DNA of 13,563 nucleotides from CAZAFD01 sp964484785. Its GTDB lineage: Bacteria; Pseudomonadota; Alphaproteobacteria; Rickettsiales; UBA1997. Below the pieces are notes generated by a model. It did no database searches and had not been told where the DNA came from. It saw nothing but the letters and a program-made list of their open reading frames with translations. The stretch lies in assembly GCA_964484785.1 (NCBI GenBank), contig CAZAFD010000019.1, forward strand, positions 1-13,563, given 5' to 3'. This document shows positions 6,903 through 13,412 of the stretch, piece after piece. Numbering within the stretch: position 1 is the stretch's first letter; each line of letters starts with the position of its first letter. The translations under genes were made by a program, and so were the position numbers.

Positions 6903-8463
6903 TCGCTTTAGACAATACATAATCATATTTGCACTAATCACGTATTATATTCTTGTTGCAACCAGATTATCTCTCTTCACTATACAACATTCCAAAGACA
7001 GCCCTAAATCTGGTCTCCATGATGCTATACCAAAAAGAATAGATATAGTGGATAAAAATAATGTCTTAGTGGCTACAGATATTGAAACTAGATCATTTTA
7101 CTTAAATAAATCTTTAATAGACAATCCAGCCCAAATAGCCAAGCAAATTTCAAATGCATTACATTTAGATAAGGTTACTATACATAAAAAGATTATAACA
7201 AAAACAAAAACCAATCTTATTCTTATAAAACGCCATCTGACACCAGAAGAAGAGTTAAAAATTAAAAAACTTGGTATAGCTGCCACCATTTTTGAAAAGG
7301 ATCTCCTGCGTTTTTACCCGCAAAATAACCTGCTCTCTCATATAATTGGTTATACAAATATAGATCGCGAAGGTATGACTGGTATAGAAGGATACTACAA
7401 TAACTATTTATCAAATCCATTTAACACTCCTTTAAAACTAACACTAGATATAACACTTCAAGCCGCAATTAGAGAAGCAAGTTTAAAAGCTATAGATAAA
7501 TATAAAGCAAAGTTTGTTATAGCTATTTTATCAAATGTTAAAACAGGGGATATATTAGCAGCAGTATCCGTTCCAGATTTTAACCCAAATAAAATAGCGG
7601 AAAGTAACCCTGATAATATTTTTAATAAGATTACTTACGGCCTATATGAAATGGGTTCTGTTTTTAAAATATTTACCATAGCCGCAGCCTTTAATCATAA
7701 TTTAATAAAAAAGGATACATTAGTAGATGTATCCAAGCCAATTGAATATGGTACTTTTAAAATCAAGGACCTATCACATATTAAGAAAAAAATATTAACT
7801 GCCGAAGAAATCTTTGCTCTATCTTCCAATATAGGAACAGTACATATTTCTAAGATGCTTGGTACAAAGAGACAACTAAATTTCTTTGAAAACCTTGGTC
7901 TTCTAGAAAAGGTAGACACAGATCTAAATGAAGTAGCATTTCCAATGCAACCACGTATATGGAAGGAAATTAATGCCTATACAATATCATATGGTTATGG
8001 GCTTGCGGTAAGTCCGTTAAACTTCGTAACAGCTGTTAACGCTATTTTAAATAATGGTACTCTCATTACACCTAGATTTACCTATAACAAAAGCCAGAAC
8101 CAAAAACAGATAACTAGTCATCGCACATCAAAGATAATAAGAGAATTATTTAAGACTACAACAATTAAAGGCACCGGAAAACTAGCAAACATTAATGGTT
8201 ATAATGTCGGCGGCAAAAGTGGTACAGCAGAAAAAATATCCAAACATGGTAAATACGACGAAAGTCTTAACAAGGCATCCTTTATAGCCGCCTTCCCAAT
8301 AGAAGATCCACAATACTCAATATTTGTTTTAATTGATTCAGGCATAAATCCTTTTAGCGGTAAACCAGGAACAGGTGGCTCTATAGCAGCTCCACTAACA
8401 GGAGACATAATCAGAAGCACTATACCTCTTTTAAATCTAGAACCAAGAAACCAAGAAATTTAG
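6886..8463 (+). CDS. ftsI: Peptidoglycan D,D-transpeptidase FtsI (PBP3)
   Basis: FtsI is the class B penicillin-binding protein that cross-links septal peptidoglycan, acting in the periplasm while anchored in the inner membrane. From the ATG at 6886 the protein has 525 residues, a little short for the family. One N-terminal membrane segment lies at about 8-25. The dimerization/pedestal domain follows, with a divergent form of the usual RGxIxDRNG block (PKRIDIVDKNNVLVA near 49). The transpeptidase domain has all three catalytic motifs: SVFK (nucleophile S258, K261), SSN (313-315) and KSGT (444-447). The open frame begins with TTG at 6871, but ATG at 6886 places the membrane segment correctly; it overlaps ftsL by 17 bases. 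No Shine-Dalgarno sequence is visible, so translation may be coupled to ftsL. murE, murF and mraY, which normally follow, are absent; the stop lies only 10 bases from the 3' end of a convergent tRNA gene. Confidence 0.95.
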   Translation: MIKTDNRFRQYIIIFALITYYILVATRLSLFTIQHSKDSPKSGLHDAIPKRIDIVDKNNVLVATDIETRSFYLNKSLIDNPAQIAKQISNALHLDKVTIHKKIITKTKTNLILIKRHLTPEEELKIKKLGIAATIFEKDLLRFYPQNNLLSHIIGYTNIDREGMTGIEGYYNNYLSNPFNTPLKLTLDITLQAAIREASLKAIDKYKAKFVIAILSNVKTGDILAAVSVPDFNPNKIAESNPDNIFNKITYGLYEMGSVFKIFTIAAAFNHNLIKKDTLVDVSKPIEYGTFKIKDLSHIKKKILTAEEIFALSSNIGTVHISKMLGTKRQLNFFENLGLLEKVDTDLNEVAFPMQPRIWKEINAYTISYGYGLAVSPLNFVTAVNAILNNGTLITPRFTYNKSQNQKQITSHRTSKIIRELFKTTTIKGTGKLANINGYNVGGKSGTAEKISKHGKYDESLNKASFIAAFPIEDPQYSIFVLIDSGINPFSGKPGTGGSIAAPLTGDIIRSTIPLLNLEPRNQEI

Positions 8464-8473
8464 ACTTGCCAAA

Positions 8474-8550
8474 TGGCGCGAATGACGAGACTTGAACTCG
8501 CGACCTCCTGCGTGACAGGCAGGCGCTCTAACCAACTGAGCTACATCCGC
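8474..8550 (-). tRNA. tRNA-Asp (anticodon GUC), CCA encoded
   Basis: Read on the minus strand this folds into a full cloverleaf. The acceptor arm GCGGATG pairs with CATTCGC (one G-U), the D arm contains AGCTCAGTTGGTTAGAGC, the anticodon stem-loop is CCTGC-CTGTCAC-GCAGG with anticodon GTC, and the T loop contains GTTCAAGT. Discriminator G (an Asp identity element) is followed by genomically encoded CCA at 8474-8476. The mature body without CCA is 8477-8550. It lies one base after tRNA-Val and should be processed from the same transcript. Confidence 0.98.
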
Positions 8551-8551
8551 G

Positions 8552-8628
8552 TGGTGGGCGATACAAGACTCGAACTTGTGACCCTCTGCTTGTAAGGCAG
8601 ATGCTCTAACCAACTGAGCTAATCGCCC
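8552..8628 (-). tRNA. tRNA-Val (anticodon UAC), CCA encoded
   Basis: On the minus strand the acceptor GGGCGAT pairs perfectly with ATCGCCC. The anticodon arm is TCTGC-CTTACAA-GCAGA with anticodon TAC, and the T arm is CACAAGTTCGAGTCTTGT. Discriminator A is followed by encoded CCA at 8552-8554; the body without CCA is 8555-8628. It is the first gene of the tandem Val-Asp pair and lies 13 bases from the -10 box of a good promoter. Val-Asp pairs occur in other alphaproteobacteria. Confidence 0.98.
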
Positions 8629-8641
8629 TCACTGTTTAGTG

Positions 8642-8670
8642 ATTGTACTAGACAAATTTTTATAAGTCAA
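8642..8670 (-). promoter_or_regulatory. Sigma70-type promoter of the tRNA-Val/tRNA-Asp pair
   Basis: On the minus strand TTGACT (8665-8670) is separated by exactly 17 bases from TACAAT (8642-8647): five of six consensus matches in each box and ideal spacing. Transcription would begin around 8635, leaving a leader of only a few bases before tRNA-Val. The -35 box sits inside a dyad, TATAAGT-CA-ACTTATA (8661-8676). The promoter lies 27 bases after the gatB stop, so the tRNAs need not depend on gatB transcription. Confidence 0.8.
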
Positions 8671-8696
8671 CTTATATTTCGCAAAGTAACTCTTCT

Positions 8697-10151
8697 TTAA
8701 TTTAATCGTTTTTTTAATAAATCGTTCGCCATTTTAGGATTAATTTTTCCCTGACTAGCCTTCATGACCTGTCCAACAAAGAAACCAAATATTCTCTCGT
8801 TACCGCCCTTGTACTCTGCTACTTGCTTGGCATTATTTTGAATAATGTCATCAATAAGCTTATTTATCTCTTCCTCATTGGAGTCTTGTTTTAAACCTCT
8901 TTCTTCAACGATTTGTTTTGCACTTTGCCCAGTTTCAAGCATTATATCCAAAACTTCCTTAGCAATCTTGCCAGATATAGTATCTTCAACCATAAGATCT
9001 AATAGTTCTATTAACATCTCTGCTGTTACAGGACTTTGCGCAATACTTATAGCCATTTTGTTAAGCCTACCAAAAAGTTCAGATGTTAACCATGTAGTCG
9101 ATAACTTTACGCTATGCTTTTGTATTAGCTTCTCAAAAAAGTTAGACACATCCTTGCTAGATGTTAGCACTGTAGCATCATAGTCTGATAAACCAAGTGT
9201 TTCAATATACCTTCTTTTCTTAACATCAGGTAGTTCTGGCATTTCACTTCTAACATCTTCAATAAAAGCCTCATCTATAATCAAGGGAGCCAAATCTGGA
9301 TCAGGAAAGTATCTATAATCCACGGTATCTTCTTTACTTCTCATACTGCTTGTAGTACCAGTCAGGGCATTAAACTTTCTAGTTTCCTGTTTAATTTTTA
9401 TGTTTTGCTCTAACAGTTCAACTTGTCTGTGTGCCTCATAGGTAATGGCTATCCCAACATTCTTTATAGAATTTACATTTTTTATCTCACATCTTGTGCC
9501 AAAAACCTTGCTACCAAGAGGCATAACTGAAACATTCGCATCACACCTCATACTTCCTTCGTCCATATTACCATCGCATGTATCTAAAGCTCTCACCAAG
9601 GCTCTGAGTTTTCTTAAGTAACTCATGGCTTCTTCAGGACTTCTTAAATCTGGTTGTGACACAATCTCTAACAAGCAAACACCACTTCTATTAAGATCTA
9701 AAAAGCTATATAAGGGATGTTGATCATGCAATAATTTAGCAGCATCTTGTTCTATGTGGGCCTCACGTATACCTATTTTTTTACATGTGTTAGTTTCGTC
9801 TTCAATTTCCAACCAACCATCTTTAATAATTGGGTAGAAAAACTGGGTTATCTGGTAACCAGAAGGCAAATCGGCATAAAAATAATTTTTTCTATCAAAT
9901 ACAGACTTAAGATTAAAATGTGCATTTAAACCTAAACCGGTTTTAACTGCTTGTCTAACCGCATTCTCATTTAAAACAGGAAGTTGTCCAGGCATAGCTG
10001 CATCATAAAAAGATACATTAGTATTCTGTTTCTTACCAAACTCTGTGGAGCTTCTAGAAAATAATTTGGATTCTGTTTTAAGTTGACAATGTACCTCAAG
10101 GCCAATCACAACTTCCCATTTACCGGTTTTTCCTTCTATAATATAAGACAT
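8697..10151 (-). CDS. gatB: Asp-tRNA(Asn)/Glu-tRNA(Gln) amidotransferase subunit B
   Basis: GatB is the kinase/tRNA-binding subunit of GatCAB, which activates the side chain of Glu or Asp misloaded on tRNA-Gln or tRNA-Asn with ATP so that GatA-derived ammonia can convert it to Gln or Asn. The 484-residue protein has the usual length. Landmarks are WEVVIGLEVHCQL (12-24), DAAMPGQLPVLN (50-61), the GatB signature LDLNRSGVCLLEIVSQPDL (151-169), DEGSMRCDANVSV (197-209), YRYFPDPDL (279-287), and a C-terminal YqeY-like tail ending KGGNERIFGFFVGQVMK...NPKMANDLLKKRLN. The open frame reaches a TTG at 10160, but ATG at 10151 (MSYIIEGKTG) is the better start. gatA and gatC are not in the window, so the subunits are encoded apart. 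It has its own likely promoter and lies 182 bases downstream of the AGCS carrier gene on the same strand. Confidence 0.97.
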   Translation of the reverse strand: MSYIIEGKTGKWEVVIGLEVHCQLKTESKLFSRSSTEFGKKQNTNVSFYDAAMPGQLPVLNENAVRQAVKTGLGLNAHFNLKSVFDRKNYFYADLPSGYQITQFFYPIIKDGWLEIEDETNTCKKIGIREAHIEQDAAKLLHDQHPLYSFLDLNRSGVCLLEIVSQPDLRSPEEAMSYLRKLRALVRALDTCDGNMDEGSMRCDANVSVMPLGSKVFGTRCEIKNVNSIKNVGIAITYEAHRQVELLEQNIKIKQETRKFNALTGTTSSMRSKEDTVDYRYFPDPDLAPLIIDEAFIEDVRSEMPELPDVKKRRYIETLGLSDYDATVLTSSKDVSNFFEKLIQKHSVKLSTTWLTSELFGRLNKMAISIAQSPVTAEMLIELLDLMVEDTISGKIAKEVLDIMLETGQSAKQIVEERGLKQDSNEEEINKLIDDIIQNNAKQVAEYKGGNERIFGFFVGQVMKASQGKINPKMANDLLKKRLN

Positions 10152-10181
10152 ATTAAACAATTAATAAAAAAGATTAGGAAT

Positions 10182-10209
10182 ATGATATTAAGACTAAAAA
10201 TAATTTCAA
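10182..10209 (-). promoter_or_regulatory. Probable gatB promoter
   Basis: On the minus strand TTGAAA (10204-10209), 16 bases, TATCAT (10182-10187): five of six matches in the -10 box and four of six in the -35 box. A start near 10175 would leave a leader of about 24 bases before the gatB ATG at 10151. Confidence 0.45.
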
Positions 10210-10256
10210 TTAAAAAGTGCTTTACTTTTCAACAAGAAAGATCTACTATCGTTTCT

Positions 10257-10341
10257 TGGAGTAAGAGGGCATTTAGTTTGCGAATGAATCAGATCTGAAA
10301 AGAAGCAGTTATAAGTAATACTAATTGGGTTTCTTACTCCA
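10257..10341. repeat. Long-range 10-base inverted repeat spanning the AGCS gene stop codon
   Basis: TGGAGTAAGA at 10257-10266 is the exact reverse complement of TCTTACTCCA at 10332-10341. The right arm includes the stop codon of the symporter gene (10334-10336). The 65-base interior contains a 10-base palindrome TCAGATCTGA at 10289-10298. In the leftward transcript this would form a 3'-UTR stem with an internal hairpin. No T-run follows, so it is not a classical terminator. The spacer 10152-10333 otherwise holds only the gatB promoter candidate. Confidence 0.4.
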
Positions 10342-11749
10342 TTCTTTTTTCTTCTAAAAGACCAATATAATCATCGCATTCCTTCTTGATCACATTTCTC
10401 ATTAGATATAGTCCTATAACATTTGGAATTGATATAGCCAAAAAGAAGTTTTCACTAATAATCAGCAATTGATCTAAATTTAAAAAACCAGATAAAAAAA
10501 TCGCTAAAGAATATAGAAAATAACAACCGTAAAGATACTTACCATCAAATAAACCTATCCATATATTCTTTAAATAATTAGCAAAGCTAATTATTACACA
10601 ACATGCTATCATTAGCAATATAAAACTTATTATATGTGGAAACCAACTACAAGCAGCACTAAAAGAATTTTTAATAAGGACAACACCATTACCATGTGTA
10701 GAATCTAGATACAAACCACCGATTACAACAATTAAACCATTTAAGAAACTAAAAAGCATCGTAGAAATACATGGGTTTAAAGCAGAAACAGCTGCCTGCT
10801 GAACAGGATGTTGAGTTTTAGCTGCACCATGCGCTATACCTAGATTACCTAAACCAGCTTCATTCGACATAAAGGAACGCCTAGCCCCCATAACAATAGC
10901 ATAACACAAACCAGCTCCTACCGCTTTAAAGTTGAAGGCTTCTTTCAACATAAGCAAAATAGCACTAGGTATTTGCCCTAACCTACTAATAATAACAAAA
11001 AGTCCCATAGTACTGTATATTCCTATCATTAGTGGTATTATTTTTTCTATAACTCTAATACTAGTTTCTAAAGTACTTCTAATCATTAAGAAGGCAAAAA
11101 CGCTTAAGATTAAGGGTAATACATAAAGACTACCAGAAGAAGATATATAATCACTGGCCACATTAATAGCTTCATGAGCCTGAAATGTAGCTCCCGAAGT
11201 TACTATTCCAACAACAGATAATATAGAATATGCGCTGGCCAAAATAAAACCAAGTTTTTTTAGGCCAAGATCAGCCAAACCATATCTCAAATATCTTAAA
11301 GGTCCTGATTCAACATCATCACCATTAATTCTTCTATATTTTAAACTTAATACCACTTCTGAAAACACTAGATTCATACTGAAAAAGCCGAAAATCATAA
11401 TCCATATAATACTACCAGGACCTGCTAAACTAACAGCTATGGCAATTCCAGCTATGCTACCAAGACCCATAGTAGAAGAAGCCCCCATTAATAAACCTTG
11501 ATAAGGCTTTATTACACCTTGTAACTTCTCCGAATAAAACTTACCCTTTAAGACATCAATAGCATGTTTGAATAACCTTACATTTGGAAAACCCAGCTTC
11601 ACAGAAAAATATACAGCGACACAAATTAACCATATAACGATAAGAGGAAAATGGCAAATCTCATAGAATAATATCTTATTTAAAACCTTTGCTACTATTA
11701 AAAATAAATTAAGCCTATTTATATCCATTTGTGTCTTTGAATGATGCAT
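10334..11749 (-). CDS. AGCS-family sodium:amino-acid (alanine/glycine) symporter
   Basis: AGCS carriers import alanine or glycine with sodium through the inner membrane. The 471-residue protein is hydrophobic with about ten or more membrane segments. Family landmarks are YQGLLMGASSTMGLGSIAGIAIA (83-105), GPGSIIW (110-116), a G-P-x-x-Y block (149-153), and the strongest one, GARRSFMSNEAGLGNLGIAH (288-307) followed by AAKTQHPVQQ. Compared with the usual family pattern (VGTGNIAG and EPFIDT) this protein reads MGLGSIAG and NPCISTM, so residues near the expected substrate and ion path differ; its substrate is therefore uncertain. ATG at 11749 gives the longest product; an in-frame ATG at 11728 would remove seven residues, and neither has a clear ribosome binding site. 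It diverges from gpmI. In a host-associated cell such a carrier would fit amino-acid uptake, which is inference. Confidence 0.85.
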   Translation of the reverse strand: MHHSKTQMDINRLNLFLIVAKVLNKILFYEICHFPLIVIWLICVAVYFSVKLGFPNVRLFKHAIDVLKGKFYSEKLQGVIKPYQGLLMGASSTMGLGSIAGIAIAVSLAGPGSIIWIMIFGFFSMNLVFSEVVLSLKYRRINGDDVESGPLRYLRYGLADLGLKKLGFILASAYSILSVVGIVTSGATFQAHEAINVASDYISSSGSLYVLPLILSVFAFLMIRSTLETSIRVIEKIIPLMIGIYSTMGLFVIISRLGQIPSAILLMLKEAFNFKAVGAGLCYAIVMGARRSFMSNEAGLGNLGIAHGAAKTQHPVQQAAVSALNPCISTMLFSFLNGLIVVIGGLYLDSTHGNGVVLIKNSFSAACSWFPHIISFILLMIACCVIISFANYLKNIWIGLFDGKYLYGCYFLYSLAIFLSGFLNLDQLLIISENFFLAISIPNVIGLYLMRNVIKKECDDYIGLLEEKRME

Positions 11750-11777
11750 GTGTCAGTCACTGTATAGAAATAAATAT

Positions 11778-11806
11778 AATTTACAAGCCATAAAATATCT
11801 TGTAAA
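11778..11806 (-). promoter_or_regulatory. Probable promoter of the AGCS symporter gene
   Basis: On the minus strand TTTACA (11801-11806, five of six matches), 17 bases, TAAATT (11778-11783, four of six). Its -35 box occupies almost the same bases as the -35 box of the opposing gpmI promoter. An alternative is TTGTAA, 16 bases, TACAGT a little closer to the gene. Confidence 0.4.
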
Positions 11807-11828
11807 AGAGAAACCAATGATTTAAAAT
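11800..11828 (+). promoter_or_regulatory. Probable gpmI promoter
   Basis: TTGTAA (11800-11805, four of six), exactly 17 bases, TAAAAT (11823-11828, five of six). A start near 11835 would give a leader of about 26 bases before the ATG at 11861. The leader has only a weak purine stretch (AAAGA) as ribosome binding site. Confidence 0.5.
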
Positions 11829-11860
11829 TTTCCCAATTTATTCTAATTAACAAAGATTTT

Positions 11861-13378
11861 ATGACAAAACCTGTTGTTTTATGTATATTAGATGGTTGGG
11901 GTTTAACTGACGATAAGAAGTACTCTGCTATAGCCCAGGCAAATACACCATTTTTTGATTATTTAATGCAAAAATATCCGAATTCCAAGTTAAACGCTTC
12001 CGGTAAGTTTGTGGGTCTTCCAGAAGGCCAAATGGGAAACTCGGAAGTTGGACATATGAATATTGGAGCAGGTAGGATCGTCTTACAGGACTTACCTAGA
12101 ATAGATAAATGCGTTGCTGAACATCGCTTTTTAGAAAACCAAATAATAACTAAAACAATAAGACTTACAAAGAGCGGTAGTGGTAGAATTCATTTACTAG
12201 GACTTTTATCTGACGGTGGAGTACATTCTCATATAAATCACATTATAGAATTAGCTAAGACATTAGCTAAAGAAGGATTAGAGGTATTAGTGCACGCCTT
12301 CCTAGATGGTAGAGATACGCCTCAAAAATCAGCAGAAACCTATATTCAAAACTTCATAAAAGAAACAAAATCATTTTCTAATATAAAGTTGGTAACTATA
12401 GGCGGTAGATACTATGGCATGGATAGAGATAAAAGATGGGATCGTATAGAAAAAGCCTATAATGTTATTGTAGAAGGTGATGGAACAAACAAGGATCCTT
12501 TTAAAGAATTACAAAATTCCTACGCAAACAATATAACAGATGAGTTTGTAGAACCAAAAGCTATAAATAAGTATAAGGGCATGAAGGATGGTGATAGCTT
12601 TATCTTCTGCAATTATAGAGCGGATAGAGCTAGACAAATAACTATGGCTCTTGGCAAAGAAGACTTTAACGAATTTCAAAGACATAAAGTAATTAAATTT
12701 TCTGCCAAGGTGCAAATGACAGAATATTCTAGTGAACATAATGCTTTTTTAGATACAATTTTTGGACCAGAAGATATTAAAGATTGTCTCGGAGAGGTTA
12801 TATCAAATAAAAAATTAAAACAATTAAGAATTGCAGAAACAGAGAAATATGCTCATGTAACGTTCTTTTTTAATTGTGGCAGAGAAACCCCATTTAACGG
12901 AGAGGAGCGCATTCTTATCAAGTCTCCAAATGTAGCTACATACGACTTACAACCAGAAATGTCTGCAAATCCTGTTTGCGATAATCTAATAGAGGCTATT
13001 AAATCAGATAAATTTGATTATCTAACGGTTAACTTTGCAAATCCAGACATGGTTGGCCACACAGGAATTATGGAAGCCGCAACCAAGGCATGTGAAACAA
13101 TAGATATCCTATTAAAAAAACTAGTTGAGACTGTTTTGCAGAAAGATGGAACTATCTTTATTACAGCAGATCACGGTAATATAGAAAAAATGTTTGATGA
13201 AAAAACAGGACAGCCACATACCGCACATACAACAAACCCTGTACCTTTTATTTATGTATCAAATAAATCAGTGGGTAAAAACATTAAAGATGGTTCTCTA
13301 TGTGATATAGCACCAACTATATTAAAGGAAATGCAAATAGAGCAACCAAAATTAATGACTGGCACAAGTTTAATATAA
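11861..13378 (+). CDS. gpmI: 2,3-bisphosphoglycerate-independent phosphoglycerate mutase
   Basis: iPGM interconverts 3- and 2-phosphoglycerate in glycolysis and gluconeogenesis using two manganese ions and a phosphoserine intermediate. The 505-residue protein has the usual length and the alkaline-phosphatase-superfamily build with an inserted phosphotransferase domain. Visible residues are D11 in CILDGWG and the catalytic S61 in MGNSEVGHMNIGAGR. Then come the substrate-binding blocks SDGGVHSH, DGRDTPQKSA, GRYYGMDRDKRWDR and FCNYRADRARQI. The metal ligands D396 and H400 lie in NPDMVGHTG, D437-H438 in TADHGNIE, and H456 in the HTAHTTNPVPF block. All expected motifs are intact, so the enzyme should be active. 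It stands alone on the plus strand, diverging from the symporter gene, and ends at a strong hairpin. Its presence suggests that at least the lower glycolytic segment is kept, unlike in Rickettsia proper. Confidence 0.97.
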   Translation: MTKPVVLCILDGWGLTDDKKYSAIAQANTPFFDYLMQKYPNSKLNASGKFVGLPEGQMGNSEVGHMNIGAGRIVLQDLPRIDKCVAEHRFLENQIITKTIRLTKSGSGRIHLLGLLSDGGVHSHINHIIELAKTLAKEGLEVLVHAFLDGRDTPQKSAETYIQNFIKETKSFSNIKLVTIGGRYYGMDRDKRWDRIEKAYNVIVEGDGTNKDPFKELQNSYANNITDEFVEPKAINKYKGMKDGDSFIFCNYRADRARQITMALGKEDFNEFQRHKVIKFSAKVQMTEYSSEHNAFLDTIFGPEDIKDCLGEVISNKKLKQLRIAETEKYAHVTFFFNCGRETPFNGEERILIKSPNVATYDLQPEMSANPVCDNLIEAIKSDKFDYLTVNFANPDMVGHTGIMEAATKACETIDILLKKLVETVLQKDGTIFITADHGNIEKMFDEKTGQPHTAHTTNPVPFIYVSNKSVGKNIKDGSLCDIAPTILKEMQIEQPKLMTGTSLI

Positions 13379-13384
13379 AGAACT

Positions 13385-13412
13385 ATCAAAGGAATCAAAA
13401 GATTCCTTTGAT
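13385..13412 (+). terminator. Perfect 12-bp hairpin after gpmI
   Basis: ATCAAAGGAATC, loop AAAA, GATTCCTTTGAT: 12 uninterrupted base pairs beginning 6 bases after the gpmI stop codon. The downstream sequence (TACATTCAAAAG) lacks a run of T, so it may act as a weak intrinsic terminator or a 3'-end stabiliser rather than a textbook terminator. Its left arm, loop and part of its right arm recur in argS (1231-1252). Confidence 0.6.

Noticed and set aside
8845..9183. 112-codon open frame on the plus strand opposite gatB
   Set aside because: It lies wholly antisense to a clear GatB coding region and its Ser/Leu/Ile-rich translation shows no family features; typical shadow frame in AT-rich DNA.
10213..10229. 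AAAAGT...ACTTTT hairpin as a terminator of the symporter transcript
   Set aside because: Six mostly A-T pairs with a very short T-run; common by chance at this base composition.
10083..10298. 71-codon plus-strand open frame running from gatB into the spacer
   Set aside because: Its first third is antisense to the gatB start, there is no ribosome binding site, and the basic low-complexity translation has no motif.
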